Below are positions 34,604 to 44,409 of a DNA stretch of 64,000 nucleotides, in pieces. Source of the DNA: Algoriphagus ratkowskyi (GTDB lineage Bacteria > Bacteroidota > Bacteroidia > Cytophagales > Cyclobacteriaceae); the NCBI RefSeq assembly GCF_002150505.1, contig NZ_MSSV01000008.1:242760-306759 (forward strand), written 5' to 3'. The position numbers and the translations under genes were made by a program. Each line of letters opens with the position of its first letter. Position 1 is the stretch's first letter. The notes below the pieces were generated by a model that did not search any database, was not told the DNA's origin, and worked only from the letters and a program-made list of their open reading frames with translations.

Positions 34604-36247
34604 TTACCAGAATACAATATATAATGCTGCAGTAATGCCAGCTATCAGAACAGCACCAATCTTAAACGTGGTACTTGTACTAAATAGGTCCTTAGAAATC
34701 TCAATACTATTTGGATGATCCTTTCCTTTACCTTCTACCAAACTAATAATGATCATCAACGCAGCTAAAATTAAGAACACTACTCCCATTCTATCAATGA
34801 ATGGCAATGAGGGGAAGACAACCTTCAAAAGTATGGAAAGAGGAATACTCACAGCGGCACCAGTCAAAGCAGCATTTGAAGTAGTCTTCTTCCAGAATAC
34901 ACCAAAGAAGAAAATAGCAAAAACGCCAGGGCTAATGAACCCTGTGTATTCCTGTATAAACTGAAAAGCCTGATCTAGCGCTCCCAGTGCAGGAGCTACT
35001 AACGATGCTACACCAAATGCAACCAATGCAGTAATACGACCAACCTTTACTTGCTTCGCTTCTGAAGCGTTTCTATCAATGTATTTATTGAAAATATCCA
35101 TTGTAAAAATAGTAGAAGTACTATTCGCCATAGATGCTAGGGATGATACAATAGCTGCTGTCAAAGCAGCAAAGGCAAGACCTTTCAAACCTACAGGCAA
35201 AAGTTGAAGTAGGGTTGGATAAGCTCTATCAGATTTCACAAGACCCGTGATCGGATCTTTCATTGACTCTATAAAGCCTACATCAATTCCATTTTTCACT
35301 ATTACATAAGCTGCAATACCAGGAATTACGACGATTAAAGGCATAAGTAATTTCAAGAAACCAGCGAAAATCATCCCTTTTTGAGCTTCATCTAGACTTT
35401 TAGCAGCCAATGCTCTTTGAGTGATGTACTGATTGAAACCCCAGTAACTAAGATTGGTAATCCACATCCCACCTACTAATACAGATATCCCAGGAAGATC
35501 CAGATAGGCATCGCGGGTCCCGCCTGCACCATCAGGGATGATCATCTCCCCTTGAGATAAAATCATTGAAAAATGGCCTGGTACTTCCCTCCTCAACAAG
35601 CTCAATCCGTCCCACGCGTTTCCGCTACCTACCATTTGAAGGGCGATATAAGTAGTGGCAAGTCCACCTGCGATCAAGAAAATCACTTGTATCACATCAG
35701 TCCAAGCAACCGCCTTCAGACCACCATAGATAGAATAGATCATAGCAAAAAATGCTAAACCTATAATACCATAAACCATAGGGACATTCAGGATAGTATT
35801 CAAACTCAAAGCCCCTAGATATAATACAGAGGTAAGATTAACAAAAACATAGAGTAGCAACCAGAAGATTGCCATAGTGGTTCTTACTCTAGTATCATAT
35901 CGATCTAGCAAGAATCCAGGCATGGTATAGATTCCCTTTTTAATATAAATCGGCAAAAAGAAAATTGCTACTACTAATAAGGTGACTGCAGCCATCCATT
36001 CGTAAGTAGATATCGCCAAACCTAGTGCAAAACCAGATCCTGACATCCCAATAAACTGCTCCGCAGAAATATTGGAAGCAATTAAAGATGCACCCACAGC
36101 CCACCATGGCAATGCTTTCGATGCAAGAAAATAATCTGAGGAATTTTTTACGTGACCTTTCTTCTCACGGGACACATAAAGTCCCATCCCGATGATGAGC
36201 AAACAATAGCCTATGAAGACGGCTAAATCTAAAGGTTCTAAGAGCAT
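34604..36247 (-). CDS. Sodium:solute symporter (SSS family), probable D-xylose transporter
   Basis: The 547-residue protein has about 14 hydrophobic segments. SSS motifs are visible: SDYFLASKALPWWAVGASLIASNISAEQ and YEWMAAVTLL near the N-terminus, and SIYGGLKAVAWTDVIQ. Family members such as SGLT couple sodium to sugar uptake. It is the first gene of the xylose operon, so D-xylose is the likely substrate. The 118-base region upstream to the next gene presumably carries the operon promoter. No regulator gene sits beside it. Confidence 0.88.
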   Translation of the reverse strand: MLLEPLDLAVFIGYCLLIIGMGLYVSREKKGHVKNSSDYFLASKALPWWAVGASLIASNISAEQFIGMSGSGFALGLAISTYEWMAAVTLLVVAIFFLPIYIKKGIYTMPGFLLDRYDTRVRTTMAIFWLLLYVFVNLTSVLYLGALSLNTILNVPMVYGIIGLAFFAMIYSIYGGLKAVAWTDVIQVIFLIAGGLATTYIALQMVGSGNAWDGLSLLRREVPGHFSMILSQGEMIIPDGAGGTRDAYLDLPGISVLVGGMWITNLSYWGFNQYITQRALAAKSLDEAQKGMIFAGFLKLLMPLIVVIPGIAAYVIVKNGIDVGFIESMKDPITGLVKSDRAYPTLLQLLPVGLKGLAFAALTAAIVSSLASMANSTSTIFTMDIFNKYIDRNASEAKQVKVGRITALVAFGVASLVAPALGALDQAFQFIQEYTGFISPGVFAIFFFGVFWKKTTSNAALTGAAVSIPLSILLKVVFPSLPFIDRMGVVFLILAALMIIISLVEGKGKDHPNSIEISKDLFSTSTTFKIGAVLIAGITAALYIVFW

Positions 36248-36365
36248 AAATATTAGGTTAGGTTATGGGCAGTTAGCTTGGGTAATTGACTAAACTTATT
36301 AGAATAAGCCGTTAAAGATAATATTTTCAAGATAAGGTCTGTAATAAAAAGTACCTATTTAAATG

Positions 36366-37190
36366 TCAATCAAAAATTTCCCTCAAAAATGAGATCGGCT
36401 CCGTAGATAGCTCCCACTTTCCCAAACTTTCCAAAAAACTGAAGCCTGTACAATTACTTACAAAAACTTGCTCAGCATTTTCCAATTCACTCAACTCAAA
36501 TTCCCCTTCTAAATATGGCAATGAATTTTGATCTAAATGCTCTAATATTAGCCTCCTGCTCACACCATCAATACAACTACAACTAAGCGAAGGGGTGCAA
36601 ATAGTCCCATCTTTAATCCAAAAAATATTGCTAGCTCCAGCCTCTGATATAAATCCCCTGTAATCGAGCAAGATTATTTCATCCAATCCTCTACTTATTC
36701 TTTCATTATTAGCCAAAACGTAGGGCAAGGAATTAAGAGATTTAAATGAAGACCAGAGCGTTGGGAACAGCCGAACTTTAAAGGACACATCTACTTTGGA
36801 TTTTATGCTAGGTGCTACGATAAATTCGGTGATGTATAATGTTTGCAGCACTTCAGCGCTCTCTGGGGTATACTTACCAGCTCCACTACGGAACACATTC
36901 CATCTCACTCTTTTTCGGGTGCCCGGGGCTATAGTTTGCAAAAGTGAAATCAGCTCAGTGGAATTGATACTGGATTCCTCCAAGCCTAGAACCTTCATTC
37001 CTCTATGTAAGCGAAATAAATGCTTTTCAAAAAATCGAATATTATCCTTATTCCAAAGCATTGTCTCAAATAGCCCGTCACCGAAGTTCATTGCCCTATT
37101 TGGCAACTTTATACTATCTTGGTTAATCCAGTTTTCATTAGTGGATGATTTTTGAAAGATTGTTTCGATTTCGTTCATAAAACTGTTCAT
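36366..37190 (-). CDS. Class IV PLP aminotransferase (274 aa)
   Basis: The fold pattern is clear: ALNFGDGLFETMLW-like MNFGDGLFETMLWN, the PLP Lys in FKSLNSLPYVLANNE, and FISEAGASNIFWIKDG with the phosphate-binding Thr/Ser block later. This family holds branched-chain aminotransferase (IlvE), D-amino acid transaminase and 4-amino-4-deoxychorismate lyase (PabC). The short length and divergence fit PabC-like or undefined members rather than IlvE. It is divergent from the serine dehydratase gene. Confidence 0.8.
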   Translation of the reverse strand: MNSFMNEIETIFQKSSTNENWINQDSIKLPNRAMNFGDGLFETMLWNKDNIRFFEKHLFRLHRGMKVLGLEESSINSTELISLLQTIAPGTRKRVRWNVFRSGAGKYTPESAEVLQTLYITEFIVAPSIKSKVDVSFKVRLFPTLWSSFKSLNSLPYVLANNERISRGLDEIILLDYRGFISEAGASNIFWIKDGTICTPSLSCSCIDGVSRRLILEHLDQNSLPYLEGEFELSELENAEQVFVSNCTGFSFLESLGKWELSTEPISFLREIFD

Positions 37191-37344
37191 AATCGGTCAA
37201 TGCAATATTTTGTAAATTTATAGGGATGTTAAACTATATAAACATTTAACCATTCAAACCCATTCTATACAATAAACTTTAATAATGGCATGAAATCAAT
37301 GGAACGATTTTACCTTAGCATCAAAATTGGAACAATAGACCCAA

Positions 37345-38022
37345 ATGGCAAATAAAAGTAGCATTTTTGATATGATAGGACCAATAATGATCGGACCGTC
37401 TTCTTCCCATACCGCAGGAGTAGTAAGAATTGCAAGAGCAGCAATTCGTGTATTGGGAGGGAAACCAGAGGATGCTTCTATCACTTTTTATAATTCATTT
37501 GCTAGAACATACGAAGGTCATGGGAGCGATAGAGCAATAATCGGTGGATTGATGGATTTCAAAACTGACGACGCGAATATCAAAAACTCACTCCAGATTG
37601 CTGAAGAAAGCGGGCTTACATATAGGTTTAAATCAATAGCTAATTCTTCTATTCATCATCCAAATACCATCAAACTCAATTTGAGAAGAGGAGAAAGAAC
37701 AGTGGAGGTAGTTGGAGAAAGCTTGGGGGGTGGTGTAATAAACATTTCAGAAGTTGACGGGTTTGTCGCCAATTTTTCAGCAGCTGATCATACGCTTATT
37801 ATAAAAGCTGAAGATATCTCAGGAGCTATTGCTTTTATATCTGCCGTGATTGCTCAGTCCAAAGCGAATATTGCTACGATGTCCGTTTCTAGAAAAGGTA
37901 AAAATGACTTGGCTTGTCACGTGATAGAAATGGACTCTGGAATCAGAGATATTACTATAGAATACTTAAAATCATTATCCTGGATCACTGAATTAATTTA
38001 CATTCCAGACATCGACCTTTAA
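37345..38022 (+). CDS. sdaAB: L-serine dehydratase beta subunit
   Basis: The 225-residue protein has the SDH beta fold: MIGPIMIGPSSSHTAGVVRIA, then FYNSFARTYEGHGSDRA, and HHPNTIKLNL. The C-terminal third (about residues 150-222) is an ACT-type regulatory domain. With a separate alpha subunit carrying the iron-sulfur cluster it deaminates L-serine to pyruvate. No alpha subunit gene is adjacent; an outer membrane TolC gene follows after 19 bases. Confidence 0.92.
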   Translation: MANKSSIFDMIGPIMIGPSSSHTAGVVRIARAAIRVLGGKPEDASITFYNSFARTYEGHGSDRAIIGGLMDFKTDDANIKNSLQIAEESGLTYRFKSIANSSIHHPNTIKLNLRRGERTVEVVGESLGGGVINISEVDGFVANFSAADHTLIIKAEDISGAIAFISAVIAQSKANIATMSVSRKGKNDLACHVIEMDSGIRDITIEYLKSLSWITELIYIPDIDL

Positions 38023-38041
38023 TTACACAATTAAATAAACC

Positions 38042-39379
38042 ATGAGAAAATTTCTACTAGGCTTTGCCTTAGCTACAGGAATTGGTTTTTCAACTTTTGC
38101 ACAAGAAGCTGTAATCCCAAGCGGTCCTATTGACTTGGAAACAGCCGTTTCTATTGCATTGAACAATAACCTGACCCTGAAAAGAAGTGAGCTAAATCAA
38201 CTAGCAAATGAAGCTACACTTCTTCAAAATCAAGGTCAACGTTATCCCAATTTAACAGCTGGAGGTTCAACAAACTTCAACTGGGGTAGATCCATTAACC
38301 CTGCGACCAACTTGTTTGAAACACAAAGAATTGGTAACATTAACTTGAGTGCGTCCTCTAATGCAACGGTTTTCAATGCTGGTAGAATAAATAATACAAT
38401 CAACCAGACCAAGACGATTATAGAGCAAGGTTATTATAACATAGAAGCCACTAAGAACACAATTACACTGAACGTAATCAACTTCTATGTGAATGTGGTA
38501 TTCAATCAGGAGCAAGTTAAAATTGCTGAAAATCAGTTGAAAACTACTCAAAATCAATTAGAAAGAACAACCAAATTGGTTGATGCAGGTTCTTTACCCT
38601 ATTCGGATCAATTGGATCTTCAATCGCAGCTAGCTACTAATAATGTGGATTTGATTAATGCTCGAGCTACACTGAATAACTCAATGCTTAGTCTTGCGCA
38701 AGCACTCCAAATCCCATTTTCGAGTGATTTTCAAATTGAGAAACCACAGCTAGATATTGATGATACTTTTATGGTATCAGAATCTTCCTCTAGCATATTC
38801 CAGACTGCTGTAAGTACAATGCCAGAAATTAAAGCGGCGGAATTGGGCGTTGAAAGCGCAAATTATGATATCAAAATTGCAAAATCTGGATACTACCCTA
38901 CCATAGGTCTATACGCAAATTTAGGATCCAACTATGTGGATATTTACGATGAAACTTTTAGTAATCAAATTGATTTTAACTTTCGCCAGTCTGCAGGTTT
39001 ACAATTAAGTGTTCCATTATTTTCCAGAATGGTGAACAAGTCCAATGTTCAGCGTGCAAATGTTCAGAAAAGGTTGGCAGAAGTTTCTGAATTAGAAGCA
39101 AGAAATCAATTAAGACAGGATATAGAAACGGCATATACTAATGCTCTTGCTTCTGAGCAATCTTATCAGGCTTCATTGACTCGAATCGCGAGTTTGGAAG
39201 AATCCTTCAGGATCTCTCAACAAAGGTTTGAACTAGGAGCTATCAACTCTGTTGATTTTCAGATTGCTCAAAACAACTTGTTTTCTGCTCAATCTCAACT
39301 TGTCTACGACAAATACACATACATTTTCAGAGTAAAAGTTCTTGATTTTTACTTGGGTAATCCAATTAATCTTAATTAA
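38042..39379 (+). CDS. TolC-family outer membrane efflux protein (445 aa)
   Basis: A cleavable signal (ending FSTFAQE) precedes the two long-helix repeats of TolC: LETAVSIALNNNLTLKRS and the second half with LEARNQLRQDIETAYTNAL and SFRISQQRFELGAINSVDF. It forms the outer membrane channel of a tripartite exporter. The adaptor gene starts four bases after its stop. Confidence 0.9.
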   Translation: MRKFLLGFALATGIGFSTFAQEAVIPSGPIDLETAVSIALNNNLTLKRSELNQLANEATLLQNQGQRYPNLTAGGSTNFNWGRSINPATNLFETQRIGNINLSASSNATVFNAGRINNTINQTKTIIEQGYYNIEATKNTITLNVINFYVNVVFNQEQVKIAENQLKTTQNQLERTTKLVDAGSLPYSDQLDLQSQLATNNVDLINARATLNNSMLSLAQALQIPFSSDFQIEKPQLDIDDTFMVSESSSSIFQTAVSTMPEIKAAELGVESANYDIKIAKSGYYPTIGLYANLGSNYVDIYDETFSNQIDFNFRQSAGLQLSVPLFSRMVNKSNVQRANVQKRLAEVSELEARNQLRQDIETAYTNALASEQSYQASLTRIASLEESFRISQQRFELGAINSVDFQIAQNNLFSAQSQLVYDKYTYIFRVKVLDFYLGNPINLN

Positions 39380-39382
39380 ACC

Positions 39383-40693
39383 ATGGCTAATAAGAAATCA
39401 AATAAACTATTGTATTATCTCCTAGGAGGAATAATAGTCCTCATAATTTTTGCAGTGATCGCTCGCAATGCCGGTTGGGTAGGCGGTGATAAAGAAACTC
39501 AAGTGGAAGTTGCGACCGTAAAACGAGTGGCAATTGTGGAGAAAGTAAGTGCCTCTGGGGAAATTCAACCTGAAGTAGAAGTCAACCTAAGTCCAGACGT
39601 AGCTGGTGAGATTATTTCTCTCAATGTAAAAGAAGGAGATTCTGTTTCTATGGGTATGTTGTTAGTCAAAATTAGACCTGACAACTTTATCTCAGCATTA
39701 GATAGAACTAGAGCTAACTTCAATCAACAGCAAGCTAACTTAGCCCAATCTCGTGCAGCATTACAGAGATCTGAAGCGCAATTCACTCAAGCAGACCAAA
39801 ATTTTAATAGACAAAAAAGTCTTTACGAACAAAAAGCAATTTCCGATTCAGATTTTGAACAAGCTCAAGCAACTTTTATTTCATCTCAAAAAGATCTAGA
39901 AGCAGCTAAGCAAAGTGTTCTCGCGTCAGAGTTTGTGGTTAAAAGTTCTCAGGCATCTGTAGATGAAGCATCCGAAAACTTAAGATTAACTAACGTGTAT
40001 TCTCCAGTAAGTGGAATTGTTTCCAATCTTTTGGTAGAACAAGGTGAGCGTGTAGTAGGTACAGCTCAAATGGCAGGTACTGAAATGCTAACCATCGCTG
40101 ATCTTTCTAAAATGGAAGTACGAGTAGATGTGAACGAAAATGACATTGTTCGATTAAGCTTAGGTGACACTACTATTATTGATGTGGATTCCTACAATTA
40201 CACAGGTAAAACGTTCAAAGGCGTGGTGACAAGTATTGCTAATACGGCTAATACAAAAGCATCATCTGACGCTGTGACGGAGTTCAAAGTTAAAATCAGA
40301 ATATTGAATGACTCTTACAAAGAATTAGTGAGTGAAGGTAAAAAATACCCTTTCCGTCCAGGAATGACAGCTTCTGTGGAGATTCTTACTAATTCTAAAA
40401 ACAATGCACTATCTGTTCCTCTGGCAGCTGTGACGACAAGAGAAAGCAAGCAGGATACTTTATTGGGAGGTACTACTAGGGCCAAAGAATTAGTATTTAT
40501 CAATGAAGGCGGAGTGGCAAAATTGAGAGAAATCAAAACGGGTATTTCTGACTTCCAAAACATTGAAGTACTGGAAGGACTTGCTGAAGGTGATCAAATC
40601 ATTTCTGGCCCTTACTTCATCGTGAGCAAAGACCTAAAAGAAGGCGACAAAGTAGCTGCTGTAGATGGAAAGATTACGGCGGTTAAAAAATAA
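39383..40693 (+). CDS. RND/MacA-type periplasmic efflux adaptor (436 aa)
   Basis: An N-terminal membrane helix (LLYYLLGGIIVLIIFAVI) is followed by a biotinyl-lipoyl-like domain (VEVNLSPDVAGEIISLNV), a coiled coil (about residues 100-190, with Gln/Ala heptads) and beta-barrel blocks (VYSPVSGIVSNLLVEQGERV). This is the HlyD/MacA adaptor that links an inner membrane pump to TolC. The pump genes, usually an ABC ATPase and FtsX-like permease, are absent; a terminator follows at 40754. Confidence 0.9.
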   Translation: MANKKSNKLLYYLLGGIIVLIIFAVIARNAGWVGGDKETQVEVATVKRVAIVEKVSASGEIQPEVEVNLSPDVAGEIISLNVKEGDSVSMGMLLVKIRPDNFISALDRTRANFNQQQANLAQSRAALQRSEAQFTQADQNFNRQKSLYEQKAISDSDFEQAQATFISSQKDLEAAKQSVLASEFVVKSSQASVDEASENLRLTNVYSPVSGIVSNLLVEQGERVVGTAQMAGTEMLTIADLSKMEVRVDVNENDIVRLSLGDTTIIDVDSYNYTGKTFKGVVTSIANTANTKASSDAVTEFKVKIRILNDSYKELVSEGKKYPFRPGMTASVEILTNSKNNALSVPLAAVTTRESKQDTLLGGTTRAKELVFINEGGVAKLREIKTGISDFQNIEVLEGLAEGDQIISGPYFIVSKDLKEGDKVAAVDGKITAVKK

Positions 40694-40753
40694 AGCTATT
40701 AATGAATGTATGAGCGAAAAATCTTTCGTATCTCAATGCCATTCATACTATCT

Positions 40754-40785
40754 AAAAAGCCCTGTGAGTTTTCACAGGGCTTTTT
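40754..40785 (+). terminator. Terminator after the efflux adaptor
   Basis: AAAAAGCCCTGTGA (40754-40767) pairs with TCACAGGGCTTTTT (40772-40785) around GTTT. It lies 60 bases after the stop. Confidence 0.9.
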
Positions 40786-40864
40786 CTATGACTATTCATT
40801 TACTTCAAGTCAGCTCTTTTTATCTAGTATAACTCAGTCTTGAGACTTGAACAAAATCATACAA

Positions 40865-41452
40865 TTACCATTTCTTTAACTGAGCATATATTAAATGCAA
40901 TGGGAAACCCATCACATTGTAATAAGAACCCTCTATCCGCTCCACTCCCATATAACCAATCCACTCTTGGATACCATAAGAACCAGCCTTATCCATGGGC
41001 TTGTATTGACGGATATAATGCCAGATCTCATCTTCTTCAAGAAATCTAAAAGTCACTTTCGTCTCATCTTCCAACGTTATTTGCCTGGTTTTGTCACGAA
41101 ATGTTACCGCTGTCATCACCGTATGTGTGGCTCCAGAGAGACTTTTTAACATATCAAAGGCCTCCTCTTCTGAGTTAGGTTTACCTAGTACATGTCCACC
41201 AGCTATCACTACAGTATCTGAAGTGATTAAAATTTCATTGGCAGCAAGTTCATCAGTAAAAGATTCAGATTTCAATTTGGAAAGATAAGCAGCCACATAT
41301 TCAGCCTGAATATCTTTTGGTACTTTTTCATCTACGTCAATGACTCTAACTTCAAAATCAACTTCCAATCCCTTCAATAATTCTTGTCGCCTTGGTGAAT
41401 TAGAGGCTAATACAATTTTCTTATTCCTTAGATTACTCAATAAAGGATTCAT
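40865..41452 (-). CDS. maf: Maf-family nucleoside triphosphate pyrophosphatase
   Basis: The motif VLASNSPRRQELL near the N-terminus, then SDTVVIAG, GKPNSEEEAFDML and a closing YIRQYKPMDKAGSYGIQ give the Maf/YhdE signature. Such enzymes hydrolyse non-canonical or dTTP/UTP nucleotides to prevent their incorporation. I use the ATG at 41452 (MNPLLSNLRNKK); an in-frame ATG six codons upstream at 41470 is possible. Its 5' end overlaps the 3' end of the DUF1015 gene, so the two are translated from one operon. Confidence 0.9.
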   Translation of the reverse strand: MNPLLSNLRNKKIVLASNSPRRQELLKGLEVDFEVRVIDVDEKVPKDIQAEYVAAYLSKLKSESFTDELAANEILITSDTVVIAGGHVLGKPNSEEEAFDMLKSLSGATHTVMTAVTFRDKTRQITLEDETKVTFRFLEEDEIWHYIRQYKPMDKAGSYGIQEWIGYMGVERIEGSYYNVMGFPLHLIYAQLKKW

Positions 41453-42731
41453 AGTCGAAATCAAATTCATCTTGTTTAATACTGGCGAAAAGTAATCCGC
41501 CTAGTGCTTTTGGATAGAAATAGGTCGATTTCTGCGGCATAACTTCACCAGATCTACATACTTCTAACACTTGTTCCATTTCTAATTCTCGGGTAATTAC
41601 TGCAAAACTTGCCTTGCCTGATCTCACTTCACTGATGCATCTGGAGAAATTTCGCTCATAGGCTATCTGATCTGAGTTCCTTTGAACAGCTACTGGAATA
41701 GCTAATATCCTTTCAAAAAGCACCTCATGAAGTACGGCTAAATCAAGGGTTCGGATACTTTCCGGCAAATGCTGATTGATATCGTTTATTTTACCCGACT
41801 TCAATTGCAGCATATAGCTATCCTCTCCCATTACCAAACCAAAGGTATGAGGTTTATGAAAAGCATATCCACCCAATTCTTCAGAGTCTGCAAATTTTTT
41901 CACTTCGAACCATTTCTTTACCTTTTCTATTAAGTCCTCTTGTGATAGCTCCAATCCATAAAATAACCGGTGAGTGGGAAGGATTTTCAAATGATTTCCG
42001 CTTGTATTGGTCAGATACATCAGGTGATAATCATGTCCTTTCCAGCGAGTATCAGACAATGAGCCCTGCATGGACTTTCGGTATTCTATAGCTCCCTCAA
42101 GTCTGTGATGCCCATCTGCTAGGATTACTTGCTTGTCTTTCATTACCTGCACAAAATGTCTAATAATCTCGGGATCTTGAATGAGAGCCATCACTTCTCT
42201 TACGCCCTGATAATCTTCTAGCTCGTACAATGGATTAGCGATAGCATCATCCATGTATTTCTCCAGCTGTTCTTCAGGATCTTCATACAAGCCATGTGTA
42301 GGACTAGCCTGTATTTGCGTTTTTAGCAGTAATTCGATTCTGTCATTCACCGCAGAAGTGATTGTATTCTCATGTCTTAAGATAACTTGGTCGCTCCATT
42401 CGTAGGCTTTAATTTGAGCTACAAAGCCTCTTCTACAACGCTCATCATGCTCCCCAGGAAGCCGGAAATATTGATAATACACATATATTCCGGGCAGATC
42501 ATCCTGTAGGATTACAGCCGTCTCTTTCCATTTATTCAAAGTTTCAAGTGCATTCAGTGCAGGATTTTCACCTTTCGGAACTGATAGGTGAATACTATTC
42601 AACGGATTCTCATAGAGCAATTGTCGCTGACGAGCTGAGACCACATCAAATAAGGGTGCAGTCAACTCTTCCATTTTCGGTGCTAAATGCTCAGCGTAAC
42701 GCCAAGCTTTGATTGGTAATATCTCTGCCAT
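41433..42731 (-). CDS. DUF1015 family protein (432 aa)
   Basis: The protein matches DUF1015: AWRYAEHLAPKMEELTAPLFDVV at the N-terminus and the metal-site-like ILADGHHRLEGAIEYRK in the middle. The family occurs widely in Bacteroidota and Firmicutes and has a proposed hydrolase or kinase-related role, not defined. It overlaps maf and follows the biotin carboxylase gene by two bases. Confidence 0.85.
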   Translation of the reverse strand: MAEILPIKAWRYAEHLAPKMEELTAPLFDVVSARQRQLLYENPLNSIHLSVPKGENPALNALETLNKWKETAVILQDDLPGIYVYYQYFRLPGEHDERCRRGFVAQIKAYEWSDQVILRHENTITSAVNDRIELLLKTQIQASPTHGLYEDPEEQLEKYMDDAIANPLYELEDYQGVREVMALIQDPEIIRHFVQVMKDKQVILADGHHRLEGAIEYRKSMQGSLSDTRWKGHDYHLMYLTNTSGNHLKILPTHRLFYGLELSQEDLIEKVKKWFEVKKFADSEELGGYAFHKPHTFGLVMGEDSYMLQLKSGKINDINQHLPESIRTLDLAVLHEVLFERILAIPVAVQRNSDQIAYERNFSRCISEVRSGKASFAVITRELEMEQVLEVCRSGEVMPQKSTYFYPKALGGLLFASIKQDEFDFDYESFIE

Positions 42732-42733
42732 CT

Positions 42734-44230
42734 TTACTTAAGTCTATTTCTCCACGCTGATTCCTTATTACCAATCAATTCAGTATTTAACTTTCCTGAA
42801 GACTTATGCTTTTCAAAAAACTCTACCGCAAGTGCGGAAAGCAATTCCAATTCAGTAGGTGAAAAATCCTCCTCCAAGACTGCTGGTGTAAAGTAGTTTT
42901 CTACAAACTTTGTATCAAAATCACCACTTATAAAAGCTTCATGAGTGATAGCGAACTTGCAGAAACCAAGAGTAGTTTGGATACCGACAATTTTGAAATC
43001 ATCAATGGCTCTCACCATCTTTTCTATGGCAGCATTCCGATCTTCAGCATGCGTAATCAGCTTTGCTATCATTGGATCATAATAAATAGGAATATCCATT
43101 CCTTCTTCAAAACCATCGTCAACTCGAATTCCAGCTCCTTGTGGTCGTCTGTAAGTTTCTAGCTTTCCAATGTCTGGAAGAAAGTTATTCTTTGGATCTT
43201 CTGCATAGACACGGACTTCCAGAGAATGACCATTGATTTTCAAATCATCCTGGGTAAAAGAAAGGGACGCTCCTTCTGCGATCAAGATCTGTTCTCGAAC
43301 GAGATCCTTTCCTGTGATCATCTCCGTCACGGGATGTTCTACTTGGAGTCTTGTATTCATTTCTAAGAAAAAGAAATTCAATTTCCCATCTACAATAAAT
43401 TCTACAGTGCCTGCTCCATAATAATCACATGCTTTGGCTACGCCGACGGCAGCCTCTCCCATAGCTTTTCTCATCTCGGGTGAGACGACGGCTGATGGGG
43501 CCTCTTCTATCACTTTCTGATGTCTTCTCTGGATGGAACACTCTCGCTCAAACAAGTAAACAATGTTACCCTGTTGATCTCCCAGCACCTGAATTTCTAT
43601 GTGTCTAGGTGAGCTAATGTATTTCTCTATAAAAACAGCACTGTCCCCGAAAGAGGATTGAGCCTCACTGACGGCTCGCTCCATTTGCTCTTCGAATTCC
43701 TCCTCATTTTCCACCACACGCATTCCTTTGCCGCCACCTCCTGCGCTAGCTTTGATCAGAATTGGGTATCCAATCTCAGCAGCACGTTTTTTGGCCACTG
43801 GAATATCTGAAATAGCCTCCTCTGTTCCCGGGACCAACGGAATATCGTATTTTGCCACTGCCTGTTTTGCAGCAAGTTTGGATCCCATTACCTCTATCGC
43901 TTCAGGCGAAGGTCCTATAAAAATCAACTCTGCTTGCTTCACTTTTCGCGCAAAATCAGCATTTTCCGATAGGAACCCATAGCCAGGGTGGATAGCATCC
44001 ACGTTCAATTCTCTACAAACGTCAATTATTTTATCTCCCAATAAATACGATTGAGTAGATGCTGCAGGTCCCAAGCATACAGCTTCATCTGCGAAAAGAA
44101 CATGTGGCGAAAGTCTATCCGCCTCACTGTAAACGGCAACCGTGGCAATGCCCATTTCTTTGGCTGTACGCATGATTCGCAAGCTGATCTCTCCTCTATT
44201 GGCAATTAGTATTTTCTTGATTTTCGGCAT
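42734..44230 (-). CDS. accC: Biotin carboxylase subunit (498 aa)
   Basis: The ATP-grasp biotin carboxylase motifs are complete: KKILIANRGEISLRIMRTAK, the ATP loop GGGGKGMRVV, and FLEMNTRLQVEHPVTE, with the C-terminal domain VRVYAEDPKNNFLPD. It carboxylates biotin for acetyl-CoA or propionyl-CoA carboxylase. With 498 residues it is about 45 longer than E. coli AccC, mostly at the C-terminus (after VENYFTPA). No biotin carrier gene (accB) is next to it, so it may serve an acyl-CoA carboxylase encoded elsewhere. Confidence 0.92.
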   Translation of the reverse strand: MPKIKKILIANRGEISLRIMRTAKEMGIATVAVYSEADRLSPHVLFADEAVCLGPAASTQSYLLGDKIIDVCRELNVDAIHPGYGFLSENADFARKVKQAELIFIGPSPEAIEVMGSKLAAKQAVAKYDIPLVPGTEEAISDIPVAKKRAAEIGYPILIKASAGGGGKGMRVVENEEEFEEQMERAVSEAQSSFGDSAVFIEKYISSPRHIEIQVLGDQQGNIVYLFERECSIQRRHQKVIEEAPSAVVSPEMRKAMGEAAVGVAKACDYYGAGTVEFIVDGKLNFFFLEMNTRLQVEHPVTEMITGKDLVREQILIAEGASLSFTQDDLKINGHSLEVRVYAEDPKNNFLPDIGKLETYRRPQGAGIRVDDGFEEGMDIPIYYDPMIAKLITHAEDRNAAIEKMVRAIDDFKIVGIQTTLGFCKFAITHEAFISGDFDTKFVENYFTPAVLEEDFSPTELELLSALAVEFFEKHKSSGKLNTELIGNKESAWRNRLK

Positions 44231-44409
44231 TTTCTCTGGTATTAAAAGCTAATTTTTTGGGTTTCGGCTAAATAAAGAAAATAATCTGAGCTTTGTAAAG
44301 AATCATTTGTTTCACTCTTGTTTTTTGCATAGCAGGTATTAAAGTTTTATTTTTGTCGGATTTTAATGAACAGTTCATTAGATCAACTATCACTTAAATT
44401 CGAAACGCT

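Noticed and set aside
40840..41288. Plus-strand open frames opposite the Maf gene
   Set aside because: The minus-strand Maf frame carries clear family motifs; the plus-strand products do not.
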